A DNA stretch of 64,000 nt from JABDMH01 sp965222645 (GTDB lineage: Bacteria > Bacteroidota > Bacteroidia > Chitinophagales > Saprospiraceae). The notes under the pieces are model-generated. The model was given only the letters and a program-made list of their open reading frames with translations, was not told the origin of the DNA and did no database searches. The translations under genes and the position numbers were made by a program. Of this stretch, positions 38,052 through 46,554 are shown one piece after another (within the stretch, counting starts at the first letter, position 1; each line of letters opens with the position of its first letter). Where the stretch lies: positions 682,001 through 746,000 of the forward strand of contig OZ244968.1 of assembly GCA_965222645.1 (NCBI GenBank), given 5' to 3'.

Positions 38052-38178
38052 AACGGCAAGTATAAGCGTAGTGCTGGCTTAGAAGCACTTCACTTTCAGT
38101 TTGACGTGATGTTTGTTAATATTCAGTTCGCTCAAATTTAGCACTTTTGCCCGCATTCGTTTATACAATATTAGCGGT
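38052..38178 (-). other. attC-like site of cassette C8
   Basis: Minus strand: R'' region ACCGCTAAT, TTGTATAAACG and AGTGC, a loop of about 80 bases, then GCACTACGCTTATACTTG and CCGTT. The arms GTATAAACG/CGCTTATAC and AGTGC/GCACT pair. The R'' 9-mer is the complement of the cassette start GTTAGCGGT (40665 leftwards) except for one base. R' is split by element D2. Confidence 0.75.
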
Positions 38179-38218
38179 TTGTTGTTTTTTCTTTTAATCT
38201 CCATTTTATGTATTTTCC

Positions 38219-38785
38219 TTATTTGATTGATTTAATGAGACAATTTCTTACAATATATATTATTCCAGTTCTAACATATAGATAAAGCAGAGCTCCTATT
38301 AATGCAAATATAGCACCCACAATTGTTGGAAGAACAACACCAAATGTGAACGTCATACCAATGACAAATCCTAATAAACATTCTGCCCTATAAATTGGAA
38401 AGACCAGGGCCAACAAAAGAAGTCCATACATCATAAAACCTGAAATATTTGAATAACCAAGAGTGAAAAATACAGAAAGCAGTATGCCAAATGATAAAGC
38501 AACGATAAAACTATAAATATATGTTTTCGGAAATTCTAATAAGTCCGACATATTATCATTCTTACGGATTAGTCTGATTTGTATACGAAAAGTGAGGAAC
38601 AATGTAAGTAAAGGAAGTAAAAGAGCTCCCCACCAATTAGAAATTTTAGGTAAGTCCTCCTGGTGGAGCATATGGTGGCTTGGCACACCACCATTAAAGT
38701 GGTTCCATAATAATAGAGACCAAATGCAAATTGTTATCATTCCTGTAAAATAAAGTCTTCTTTTAATAAAAGTTTTTTCAGTCAT
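38219..38785 (-). CDS. Polytopic membrane protein, cassette C8
   Basis: 188 residues with five or six hydrophobic helices (LYFTGMITICIWSLLLWNHF, WWGALLLPLLTLFLTFRIQI, YIYSFIVALSFGILLSVFFT, MMYGLLLLALVFPI, FVIGMTFTFGVVLPTIVGAI). The family is not recognised. It follows the truncated DUF4386 gene by 20 bases, so the two were probably co-transcribed. The start ATG at 38785 has a convincing spacing and no alternative upstream. Confidence 0.6.
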   Translation of the reverse strand: MTEKTFIKRRLYFTGMITICIWSLLLWNHFNGGVPSHHMLHQEDLPKISNWWGALLLPLLTLFLTFRIQIRLIRKNDNMSDLLEFPKTYIYSFIVALSFGILLSVFFTLGYSNISGFMMYGLLLLALVFPIYRAECLLGFVIGMTFTFGVVLPTIVGAIFALIGALLYLYVRTGIIYIVRNCLIKSIK

Positions 38786-38805
38786 AATAATTTAATTTTA
38801 AGCGG

Positions 38806-39267
38806 TCATATTTCTTCATTTTTTGTTGTCTGCTGACCCAATATGAAACTCATGTTATTGTTAGTACTTTTCGATTGTTGAACGTTATTCTCTATTCCCT
38901 TAATTAAAAGCCAAAGAGTTATTGAAATTTCACCAATTGCAAATAATAAAAGTACAGCTTGTTTCACGAATGCATGATAGTTCGGGAAAAGTATAAATAA
39001 TGAGCTGTCAACTACATAAGAAACACCTGCAATGATGAGCAATATTCCAAAAAATACGTTGGATAAATCCCGATTTATAAACCAACAACCGAATGGAAAT
39101 AACCAAGCCCCCCAGAACATTTCTAACACCAACGTGCCATAATCATTTCTTTTTAAGAACAATATTGCAAATTCTAATTTTTGACTAAGTTCAAATGTCT
39201 TCTTTATTTCGCCTTTAAAATGCATAAGGGAAGTAATTATAAATGCCTCCAATAAAAAAACAACTAA
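38806..39267 (-). pseudogene. DUF4386-like membrane protein, 5' half replaced by an IS remnant
   Basis: About 150 residues of a membrane protein remain (FINRDLSNVFFGILLIIAGV, YVVDSSLFILFPNYHAF, LLLFAIGEISITLWLLIKGI), which match the C-terminal pattern of the DUF4386 family. The full-length protein usually has about 230 residues. The frame continues upstream to 39342, but those first 26 residues (MTAALMLLGYMIGAKKTYCL and following) belong to the transposase of the ISx3-like remnant, so the true N-terminal half has been lost. It is almost certainly non-functional. Confidence 0.7.
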
Positions 39268-39954
39268 TCCATGCTCCTTCATTAGGCAGTACGTCTTTTT
39301 TGCGCCTATCATATAGCCCAATAGCATAAGCGCTGCTGTCATGCGTCGATACCCATACGGGGGTGTCCGGATCTCCTAATACACTCTCCATGTCATCTAC
39401 AACCTGCTCATTATTACCACCTATGGTGCGTCTCATCTACCCACCTGGCCGTATTCTTACTCTTTTGTGCACCTCGCTTTACCGTGCCTCTTCTTATAGG
39501 AGTGATAGTATCGATTTTTGCTCATTCCGATGATCTTCAATGCCACCTTGACCTGCATCCCTTCCGATACGTAACACCTCACGATCTGCTTCTTTTGGCC
39601 CACAGAGGAAGGTTTTTATTTAACAATTCCTGTTGCATCTTAATCTCTAAATCCTTCTCAGCAATAATCTCCTTAAGCTTCGCATTCTCCTTCTCCAGTC
39701 TCCGGATTTCTTTCAGCCTCTCCTTTGTCATACCATGGCGAAATCCCATCTCTCCCATCTGCTCAAATTTCGCCTTCATTTGTAATATCTCGCCGGTTAA
39801 ATACCATGCTTCTCCAAAGTCACTTTCACCCCTTTTTGTTTGGCCTCTTCCAAAATCAATAGTTTCTTGTCTTTGCTAAATGTCTTTTTTTCATACCTGA
39901 CAATTACACTTTTCAATATGTAACTCCACCTCCTATAATTGGCGGGCTGAAACA
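39268..39954 (-). mobile_element. Decayed ISx3-like IS3-family remnant
   Basis: It corresponds to the orfA and first third of orfB of the intact ISx3 at 60.0-61.6 kb: the same orfA peptide words (MGEMGFRHGMTKERLKEIRR, MQQELLNKNLPLWAKRSRS) and the start of orfB (DMESVLGDPDTP, MTAALMLLGYMIGAKK), now in broken frames. The right end GGCGGGCTGAAACA is the element terminus; the left end is a deletion joined to the DUF4386-like gene. Confidence 0.8.
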
Positions 39955-39999
39955 GATACAAAGATATATGATAAGGATTCTTGGGGTACTTGACTTTTG

Positions 40000-40590
40000 T
40001 CAAGAAATTAGACTGCTTCTTATTCTGCTAATGGTTTCAGGCCTCATCCCTAGGTAAGATGCAATATGTTTTAATGGAACGTTCTTTATTATGTTCGGGT
40101 TATTGTCGATAAATTTTAGGAATCGTTGTTTGGCTGAAAGAGTAGTTAATTCCTTTATCCTTTCCCTTTCTTCTTCAATAATCTTTTGAAATAAGTTGAT
40201 TGTGTAATTATGAATTGATTTGCCTTTTAAAAATAAAATATCTACATCGTCACGTTTTATTCGTAATAAGCTACAAGCGGTTATGCACTGAATATTTTCA
40301 TTGGAGATTGTTCGATTTACAAAATGATGATATGAAGTAAAAAAGCGTGAGCCATTATTTATGTCGGTAGTTATTTCGCACCCTGAATCGTCTATATTAA
40401 ACTTTCGCATAATACCAGTAACTATGAAATTATGATGTAGTGGAATTTTTCCTGCTTGCTCAATTATAGTATTTTTTGGGAATGAAATAGGTTCAAAATA
40501 CTGGTAACACAATGATTTATCTGCTTCCGGCATGTAAATTATTTCTGATACCTTATCGAATAAAACATTATACATTTTTTCGTTCTTCAT
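40000..40590 (-). CDS. Crp/Fnr-family transcription regulator, cassette C8
   Basis: 196 residues: a beta-roll sensor domain (SFPKNTIIEQAGKIPLHHNF, CSLLRIKRDDVDILFL) and a C-terminal helix-turn-helix (VPLKHIASYLGMRPETISRI). It is the first gene of cassette C8, its start 75 bases inside the boundary. It is only distantly like the Crp-type protein of C10, so the two were not copied within the array. Its target could be the membrane genes in the same cassette. Confidence 0.85.
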   Translation of the reverse strand: MKNEKMYNVLFDKVSEIIYMPEADKSLCYQYFEPISFPKNTIIEQAGKIPLHHNFIVTGIMRKFNIDDSGCEITTDINNGSRFFTSYHHFVNRTISNENIQCITACSLLRIKRDDVDILFLKGKSIHNYTINLFQKIIEEERERIKELTTLSAKQRFLKFIDNNPNIIKNVPLKHIASYLGMRPETISRIRSSLIS

Positions 40591-40666
40591 TTTTCAGGTC
40601 GAGTTCAATTGTTTCCTTAATCACAATAGCTTTCTTGTCAGTTTCAGTTCTACGATGACCGCTAAC

Positions 40667-41237
40667 TCAAAGGAATGTCTACGTCAATAACTCAAAATTA
40701 GTTGGTTAAAATGTGAAGATATTACTCTTATTGACGTAGACAATTCAGCCTGCCCCATTTTCCAATCGGGGTTGAATGAACCCTACTAGGGAAACCCTTG
40801 GGATACTTCTTAGGGTAAGATAGCGGTTTTTTGGATTAATCGTGTGTTCTGTGCACAGGGCTTGAAAGTAAATCTGAGTCGCCCTGTGTATGGAAGGTCA
40901 AATTGAGTAGAATGTACTTTCGGACCGTGCAGAATTGGACAGTTTGCCATATTTAAAATGCATAGGAATCCCAGGTGCTGTCTTGTTGGCCCATGCGTCC
41001 TCTGAACCCCTGTGTTTTTCTGTACTCTAAAAACGATTTTAAACCTTGTAAATAACTTCTGATTGTGGCCTCGCTAAAGTTTTTGAGCACTAAATATTCC
41101 TCATAGCTGCACAAATGATCTCCTATGGTTTTCATGACAAATTATTGCTTTTATTTATCCAATAATTCATCAGAAAATACCTTGCCAAGGGCAAAAAAAA
41201 GAAACAAAAATTAAATCTATTCCATAAGGGTTTGTTC
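40667..41237 (-). mobile_element. 571-bp IS91-type deletion derivative D3
   Basis: Ends are AAC/TCAAAGGAATG at left and GGGTTTGTTC/AACGG at right. The ori-side hairpin has a perfect 15-bp stem (40676-40690 with 40728-40742, TGTCTACGTCAATAA), which differs in sequence from the stem of the full copies. On the minus strand a 60-codon frame (40953-41135) begins with the N-terminal SAM-like helices of a tyrosine recombinase (SYEEYLVLKNFSEATIRSYL) and then runs into unrelated sequence. The transposase gene is absent. It lies within the R' box of attC-C7. Confidence 0.8.
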
Positions 41238-41302
41238 AACGGTTGGTGCACCCGCCGTGTGAAGCGATAAGCGAGCATGGTTCGTGGTGCACATTGTTAC
41301 CA
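41238..41302 (-). other. attC-like site of cassette C7
   Basis: Minus strand: R'' TGGTGGTAAC, AATGTGCACC, ACGAACCATGC, a loop, GTGTGAAG-complement, GGCGGGTGCACC, AACCGTT. The stem GTGCACC/GGTGCAC is perfect. The R'' decamer TGGTGGTAAC is the exact complement of the first ten bases of the cassette, GTTACCACCA. R' is interrupted by D3; removing it joins CGTT to AGCGG. Confidence 0.88.
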
Positions 41303-41307
41303 CCAGT

Positions 41308-42123
41308 TTATCCCATTACTATATTGTCAATCGGCATAAGAATCATTTTTTCCTTTTCATATAATTTGAACCAAGGCTCTGTCAGAGATCTTCTGTATTC
41401 TTCACTTCTGCCTACTCCTCCATCTAAGTCTTTACGGTGATTTGATGCTGCAAAGACTGAGTGAACTAGCCAGTCGGCCATTATCATTGCAGGATGATCG
41501 TCAGGATGTTGATCAGTGCCATCCTTTGATCTGAATGATCCCATGTTCGTTATGTGAAATTTGACCTTATACTCTTCTTCGGTTTTCCTCCACATTGGAA
41601 AGATCTCAGGATGGTGACTAATCCTTCGAAGGAATTCCATTCCAATTATTTCAGAACCAGGAAGTTTATCAGTTACGAGTGTAACTTTTCTTGCTCCTAT
41701 CCTTTTTGCCCAAATAGCAGCTCTGAGTCCGATCATGCATAGAGCCACTGCATACCAAGGAAGTAGTAATGCAAGTTTTTGATTCACTTTCTTACCTTGG
41801 ATTTTGTAACGCTTGCCATTTTTCTTTGCAACTTTTTCTGGTAAGTCCTTCAAAAATTCTTTACCGTATCTTTCTATTGACTTGTATCTGGCAATTATTG
41901 CAATTGCATCTACAATATTTTTTGAGTCCAATTTCTTAGCAAGACCTAATGCCACATTTGGCCTATCACCTGCAGCGGTATCTTTGTATTGTTTAAGACC
42001 CTTTACTCCAGATGGATGACAGAAAACTCCACAGATGCAACCAATTAAATCGCCATGATAGTTAATCTGCTCTGATGGTTGAGCATCTATCATTATCATC
42101 AGACCATGCTTTTTGTGAATCAT
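41308..42123 (-). CDS. Unknown cytoplasmic protein, cassette C7
   Basis: 271 residues, no signal peptide or membrane helix. The ATG at 42123 lies 24 bases from the cassette boundary, typical for a cassette gene. Basic overall, with segments such as MIMIDAQPSEQINYHGD, a central YAVALCMIGLRAAIWAKRIG helix, and VTLVTDKLPGSEIIGMEFL, HPAMIMADWLVHSVFA near the end. The early acidic strand plus the late MADWLVH helix are reminiscent of DUF3800-type proteins, a nuclease-like family, but I cannot confirm this. It is the only gene of the cassette. Confidence 0.6.
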   Translation of the reverse strand: MIHKKHGLMIMIDAQPSEQINYHGDLIGCICGVFCHPSGVKGLKQYKDTAAGDRPNVALGLAKKLDSKNIVDAIAIIARYKSIERYGKEFLKDLPEKVAKKNGKRYKIQGKKVNQKLALLLPWYAVALCMIGLRAAIWAKRIGARKVTLVTDKLPGSEIIGMEFLRRISHHPEIFPMWRKTEEEYKVKFHITNMGSFRSKDGTDQHPDDHPAMIMADWLVHSVFAASNHRKDLDGGVGRSEEYRRSLTEPWFKLYEKEKMILMPIDNIVMG

Positions 42124-42154
42124 AACTGTATTTTAATTGGTGGTAACTCAAAGG

Positions 42155-42182
42155 AATGTATGCCTGTTTGTGGGCATACATT
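42155..42182 (-). other. Candidate oriIS hairpin of IS91-type copy 1
   Basis: AATGTATGCC (42155-42164), loop, GGCATACATT (42173-42182): a perfect 10-bp stem 7 bases inside the element end, in the position of the rolling-circle origin of IS91 elements, where the transposase nicks. The same hairpin occurs in copy 2 at 57235-57262. Confidence 0.65.
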
Positions 42183-42348
42183 TCAGTTGGACAAATCGTG
42201 CATCAATATGGTAAGGGAAAGTCATATGACATTTTGGTACATAGATGATGATCATTGAGCACCTTTCGAAAGATAAGATAATCTTTTAGCAGCAATTAGA
42301 TGGAGAAAGTGGTTGCGAGTGTAGTGGAAAAGGGGAGGGAGTGAATGA

Positions 42349-43680
42349 TCAGGTCATTTTGAGGGTGTTTTGTTGAGTTTTGGGCATAGAAGAGACCTGT
42401 CTGGCAGTGGCAGTTGTCGTCTTTTGGGTAATATGGGCGTGTCTCAGTGGGGACCCTCTGCTATGTGGAATGGGTAGCCAATTGTATTTCCAGAATCTAT
42501 CTGGGGCGATTATAGATTTGTGGAATACCTTAGAATTACAAATGTCGCAAGCTAGAGCTTCCATCCCCAGCATGGCGGTGATTATTTGAAAGACAGTACG
42601 GATGGTTTGTGAGTTATTCTTGATGCAAGTCGGTAGATTTTTGGAGACCTTACGATAGGTAGCACTGGCATGAAGGCCGTAGTATCTGCATTTCTGAAAA
42701 TAAGGAGGTAGACAGTGGGCCATAATTTGGTTAATGGCTAGCATGGGCGTGAGATGCTTATAATTCATAGGAACTGTGCTATCCGTGTTTTTTTTATTTC
42801 GGTAATCTTTGAAGGTTAGCGTAACGCGTTTATGAACAGAGTCGTAGTGAAAACGATTTTTGCTTAGACCGATGCGACAAATGTATCTACCCAAATATTC
42901 TTGAATTACCTTGGTGTTAGCAGTGGGTGGTTCAGCATGGACACACCAGGATTTAGCCATGAGGTCTTCGGTCAATTGACTTAAAGATTCTGTGACTGCC
43001 AGCTGGTCATAAATATTTCCAAGGCTGTTCAAAAAGTGTGTACGGAAAGTGTGTCGTATTTGTCTAAAGGCTACGATTTTTTTCTTACGCTTGGGCCAAC
43101 ACCAGTTACCCTCCTTAGACAGTCCTCCAAATGTGACCAACGCATGGACATGGACATGGTACTTCAAATCAGAACCGAATGTATGGAGCACCATAATTGC
43201 GCCGGGTAGAGCACCGAGATTATTCTGTTGCGCTGCACACTTTGATAAGCTGGACCAAGCACTTCTCAAAAGACAATTGTACAATTGTGTCGGATTTCGT
43301 TTAGCAAGTCCATTGAGGCGATGAGGCATCGTAAAGACAATATGCTGATAGGGGCACTGTAAGATTTTGCTGGCTAATCTGTCTTGCCACTGCAGCCTTT
43401 TAACCCCTTGACATTTTGGACATCTAGAATTTCCACAACCAAAGTACACGTAGCTTTCTTTATGGCACCCTAAGCAAGTGTATCTGTTGCCACCCAAAGC
43501 TGGAGTCTTACACAGCCGAATACTACGGATCAATTTAATTTGGGTAAGATCGGGTTGATAGACCGAGATGTACAGTTCACCGAAATCTCTGAATAAGGCA
43601 CCTATACCATTATCGTTTTCTACAAATTTGGCAGCATGGCTACAATGGGATGTTTGATGTGTCTGTAGCGATCCTTGCAT
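42349..43680 (-). CDS. IS91-family HUH transposase, copy 1
   Basis: 443 residues. An N-terminal zinc ribbon (YTCLGCHKESYVYFGCGNSR followed by CPKC) precedes the HUH nuclease core: the metal-binding HVHVHALVTFGG and the tyrosine helix YLGRYICRIGLSKNRF. A further C-terminal cysteine motif (ALACDICNSK) is present. The enzyme nicks the ori end and drives rolling-circle transposition. Its start overlaps the end of the recombinase gene by 61 bases, so the pair is translated together. It is identical to the gene at 57429-58760. Confidence 0.93.
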   Translation of the reverse strand: MQGSLQTHQTSHCSHAAKFVENDNGIGALFRDFGELYISVYQPDLTQIKLIRSIRLCKTPALGGNRYTCLGCHKESYVYFGCGNSRCPKCQGVKRLQWQDRLASKILQCPYQHIVFTMPHRLNGLAKRNPTQLYNCLLRSAWSSLSKCAAQQNNLGALPGAIMVLHTFGSDLKYHVHVHALVTFGGLSKEGNWCWPKRKKKIVAFRQIRHTFRTHFLNSLGNIYDQLAVTESLSQLTEDLMAKSWCVHAEPPTANTKVIQEYLGRYICRIGLSKNRFHYDSVHKRVTLTFKDYRNKKNTDSTVPMNYKHLTPMLAINQIMAHCLPPYFQKCRYYGLHASATYRKVSKNLPTCIKNNSQTIRTVFQIITAMLGMEALACDICNSKVFHKSIIAPDRFWKYNWLPIPHSRGSPLRHAHITQKTTTATARQVSSMPKTQQNTLKMT

Positions 43681-44495
43681 AGGTGGATATATCTAGCTGT
43701 GGTTTTCAGATGCTTATGTCCAAGATTTTGCTGTAAGAAGACCAAATCTGTGCCAGACTCAAGATGATGAGTAGCATAGCAGTGACGAAATGTGTGAGGA
43801 GAAATTTTCTTAGTGAGTCCCAGCTTTTTCTTGGCTTGTCTGAGGGGCCATCGTAACGAACCTACAGACATTTTCTCACCCTTTTTACGGCCATTAAATA
43901 GATAAACGACAGGCCTGCATTCCTTAAAATAGAGGCGAAGATATTGAATCAACTCCTTGGGAACCTGTACATATCTGTCCTTAGCTCCCTTACCCTTTCT
44001 GACACGAAACTGCATACGTTGCCCATCTATATCATCAAGACGAAGCGCACACAACTCAGCAGATCTTAGACCACTGGCATACAAAGTGATCAAAACTGCG
44101 CGATGTTTAATTAACCGACAAGATTGAATAATGCGAAATACATCTTGCTGAGAAATTAGCTCCGGCAGGTGTCTCTCTTTGTTCGGTCGAGGTAATTTCT
44201 TAAAACTCCACTCCAATTCAAGTACCTCTTTAAACAATTTGCGCATGGCTGAATAGATGTTATTCATCGTCTGCCATTTGGCTCCATTCTCAACACGGTA
44301 AACCAAGTAATGCTTTACTCTTTCTTGCGTATAAATATCTTTTACCTGCAGCCTGATGCACCATTGGTGATACAGGCGAAAATTGCACAAGTATGTATTT
44401 AGCGTATGCCGTGAATAATTTTTCAGCAATAAATAATCACGATAAGAGGCATAAACCGATTCATAAGAAGAAGTAGACAAATCCATAATTGACAC
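43620..44495 (-). CDS. Tyrosine recombinase carried by the IS91-type element, copy 1
   Basis: 291 residues. N-terminal SAM-like DNA-binding domain (YRDYLLLKNYSRHTLNTYLC) and a catalytic domain with ASGLRSAEL (Arg), RVRKGKGAKDR (Lys hairpin), PHTFRHCYATH (His-x-x-Arg), LGHKHLKTT (His) and RYIHL (nucleophile Tyr). It ends in RYRHIKHPIVAMLPNL, similar in layout to the tail of the recombinase at 63 kb. It may resolve transposition intermediates, or act on attC-type hairpins. It is identical to the gene at 58700-59575. Confidence 0.92.
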   Translation of the reverse strand: MSIMDLSTSSYESVYASYRDYLLLKNYSRHTLNTYLCNFRLYHQWCIRLQVKDIYTQERVKHYLVYRVENGAKWQTMNNIYSAMRKLFKEVLELEWSFKKLPRPNKERHLPELISQQDVFRIIQSCRLIKHRAVLITLYASGLRSAELCALRLDDIDGQRMQFRVRKGKGAKDRYVQVPKELIQYLRLYFKECRPVVYLFNGRKKGEKMSVGSLRWPLRQAKKKLGLTKKISPHTFRHCYATHHLESGTDLVFLQQNLGHKHLKTTARYIHLCKDRYRHIKHPIVAMLPNL

Positions 44496-44628
44496 GTTTT
44501 GTTATGTCAATCACGAAGACAAAAATTATGCTAATCGACCCAAAAATTAGAGCTAAGTAGGATCGGTTTGTTCAACGTTTAGTACATGCGGCGTGCGACG
44601 TTAGGAGCATGATCGTCATGTACATTGT

Positions 44629-46521
44629 GTGTGCCCAGCATGGGCATCTTTTCCGTAGAAAGATACGGATTAATCTAGAGGGTGTAAGTCCCTTGTGGGC
44701 GGGGGTAACGCCTCGAACCACTAGCAAGTCGCAAGGGTGTTGACCGTGAGGTCTAATCTGAAGGAAGCGAGACTGCAAAAGTGGGTACTGACGAACAGGA
44801 ATCGCATAAGAGGCTTGATCAGGGGGTAAGGTAGCACATCATACTGAAGCCCGAAATTTAGAATCTTGATCAAAGTAGATGCGGCAGGGATCCACGGAAA
44901 GAAGATGTCATTACCTGGGGAGGTCTCTGTAACCACGAGTTTGGTAGAGCAGAGAAGTCAGCCGAGGTCATAGTAGGTACAGGAAACGAGCTGAGCCCCT
45001 CATCGGAGTGAAGGCCGGAGGTCTCACGAGTACTGAAGGACTGAACTTTAAACGCTATAGGCAATAAGTGGCCTACCAGAAGCTTAATGCTGACCCACTT
45101 TAGGGAGCATCGCCGATGGTATTGCTCTTAGAGTCGAAGGCAGAAACAGATTTAGATGGAAATACTGAAGCAAGTGCTGAACCGAAGAAATCTTGGTGAA
45201 GCATTGAGAAAAGTGGAGGGTAACCGAGGCAGTGGAGGAGTAGATGGCATGGGAGTAAAAGAACTACCAAAACATCTAAGACAACATTGGCCTAGAATTA
45301 GCAAGGAAATCCTTAATGGACAATATCATCCCCAACCAGTTCTCGGAGTAGAAATACCCAAGGACAATGGTGGGGTGCGTCTATTGGGCATTCCAACGGT
45401 TACTGACCGAGTGATCCAACAAGCAATCCATCAGGTTTTGAGCCCGCTGTACGAACCCGAATTTTCGGATTACAGCTATGGGTTTCGGCCAGGTCGGAAT
45501 GCGCACCAGGCGCTAGAACAAGCTAAGAAGTATATCAATGAAGGTTACCAGGAAATCATAGATTTAGACCTGAAGAGCTTCTTTGATAAAGTCAATCACG
45601 ACATACTTATGAGCTTGTTGATACAAAAGGTGAAGGATCGCAATTTGCTTAAACTGATCCGGCGATATCTGCAATCAGGTTTACTGTTGGATGGAGTGTG
45701 TTCACCCCGTCCGCAAGGTACTCCTCAAGGTGGTCTGCTTAGCCCACTTCTATCCAATATTCTGCTGAATGAATTGGATAAGGAGCTGGAAAGAAGAGGT
45801 CTGCGATTTATCCGATATGCGGATGATTGTAGCATATTTGTCCGGAGTCGAAGATCGGCAATACGAGTATTGCGAACCGTCACTCGTTTTCTCAAAGAGC
45901 ACCTTCGCTTGGAGGTGAACGAAGAGAAGACAGGTATACGCAGGCCAGTTAAATTTGAGCTACTAGGGTATGGTTTTGTGCCAACTTATCAGAAAGGGGT
46001 AAAGGGGAAATATAATTTTCGGGTGTCGGCGAAAAGTTTTAAGAAATTGAAACTTAAATTAAAAGCGATCACTAGAAAGACAATCCCCATGTCCTTTGAT
46101 GAGCGGATTGACAAATTACTTGCCCTTATGCGCGGGTGGGTCAATTATTTTAAATTGGCCAAAATGTGGGGTAAACTCAAAGAACTGGATGTTTGGATTC
46201 GCAACCGATTAAGGTACTGCATATGGAAACAATGGAAACGTCCAAATAGGCGGATGAAGAATTTTATTCGCATGGGTGTGGAGCATGGTTTAGCCTATGC
46301 ATGGTCACGTTCAAGATTGGGTGGCTGGCGTATCGCCTGTAGCCCAATAATGAAAACAACCGTTACTCTGGATCGACTCGCTCGTAGAGGCTATCAATCT
46401 TTTGAACAGTACTATCTAAAACGAATTCATGTTTAGAGAACCGCCGTATACGAGAACCGTACGTACGGTGGTGTGAGAGGCGCACTCCGATCAATTTATT
46501 GGTCGGAGCCGTCTACTCGAT
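44629..46521 (+). mobile_element. Group II intron inserted in attC-C6 (IIC-attC type)
   Basis: 1893 bases. The 5' end is GTGTGCCCAGCATGGGC, matching GUGYG and typical domain I; the 3' part has a domain V (AACCGCCGTATACGAGAACC then GTACGTACGGTGGTG) and domain VI ending CCGTCTACTCGAT. Exons join as TTGT/TAGCGG, which rebuilds a perfect R'' box. The stem-loop of the attC lies directly before the insertion point, and the intron is antisense to the cassette gene. Both are known habits of group IIC-attC introns. It encodes its own reverse transcriptase and could be active. Confidence 0.92.
45156..46436 (+). CDS. ltrA: Group II intron reverse transcriptase/maturase
   Basis: 426 residues, the length of class C intron proteins without an endonuclease domain. 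RT motifs in order: NRGSGGVDGMGVKELPKHL, GVRLLGIPTVTDRVIQQAI, YGFRPGRNAHQAL, IIDLDLKSFFDKVNHDIL, GTPQGGLLSPLLSNILLNEL and the catalytic RYADDCSIFV. The maturase domain X (MRGWVNYFKLAKMWGKLKEL) and a basic C-terminus (RLGGWRIACSPIMKTTVTLD) follow. It splices its intron and copies it into new sites. No HNH domain is seen, consistent with insertion into single-stranded or hairpin targets such as attC. Confidence 0.93.
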   Translation: MEILKQVLNRRNLGEALRKVEGNRGSGGVDGMGVKELPKHLRQHWPRISKEILNGQYHPQPVLGVEIPKDNGGVRLLGIPTVTDRVIQQAIHQVLSPLYEPEFSDYSYGFRPGRNAHQALEQAKKYINEGYQEIIDLDLKSFFDKVNHDILMSLLIQKVKDRNLLKLIRRYLQSGLLLDGVCSPRPQGTPQGGLLSPLLSNILLNELDKELERRGLRFIRYADDCSIFVRSRRSAIRVLRTVTRFLKEHLRLEVNEEKTGIRRPVKFELLGYGFVPTYQKGVKGKYNFRVSAKSFKKLKLKLKAITRKTIPMSFDERIDKLLALMRGWVNYFKLAKMWGKLKELDVWIRNRLRYCIWKQWKRPNRRMKNFIRMGVEHGLAYAWSRSRLGGWRIACSPIMKTTVTLDRLARRGYQSFEQYYLKRIHV

Positions 46522-46554
46522 TAGCGGTTGTGTTACTTTGTCTCGATTTGTGTG

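Larger units (their letters stand above)
42148..44573 (-). mobile_element. IS91-family element with tyrosine recombinase, copy 1
   Basis: 2426 bp, identical by inspection to copy 2 at 57228-59653 (constant offset 15080). The left end is the ori side, TCAAAGGAATGTATGCC with a 10-bp stem hairpin (42155-42164 with 42173-42182); the right end is GGTTTGTTC. It encodes a tyrosine recombinase and an HUH transposase, overlapping and on the minus strand. There is no target duplication apart from AAC (GTT on the minus strand) at both junctions. IS91 elements move by rolling-circle replication beside a GTT(C)-type target, which fits. It interrupts R' of attC-C6. Identity of the two copies argues for recent movement. 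Confidence 0.92.
44574..46528 (-). other. attC-like site of cassette C6, split by a group II intron
   Basis: Without the intron (44629-46521) the minus strand reads AACCGCTAAC, AATGTACATGACGATCATGC, loop, GCATGTACTAAACGTT. The stem is ATGTACATG against CATGTACT. R'' AACCGCTAAC is the exact complement of the first ten bases of the cassette (GTTAGCGGTT at 47740 leftwards). R' is itself interrupted by IS91-type copy 1, so this one site holds two different mobile elements. Confidence 0.88.

Noticed and set aside
39265..39342. N-terminus of the DUF4386-like gene at 39342
   Set aside because: Those 26 codons match the OrfB of ISx3 (MTAALMLLGYMIGAKK), so they belong to the IS remnant and not to the membrane protein.
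42148..44573. IS91-type element being itself a gene cassette
   Set aside because: Its start on the minus strand would be GTTGAACAAACC, but no complementary GGTTTGTTCAAC-type R'' box is found before its ori end; insertion by the HUH transposase next to GTT explains the borders better.
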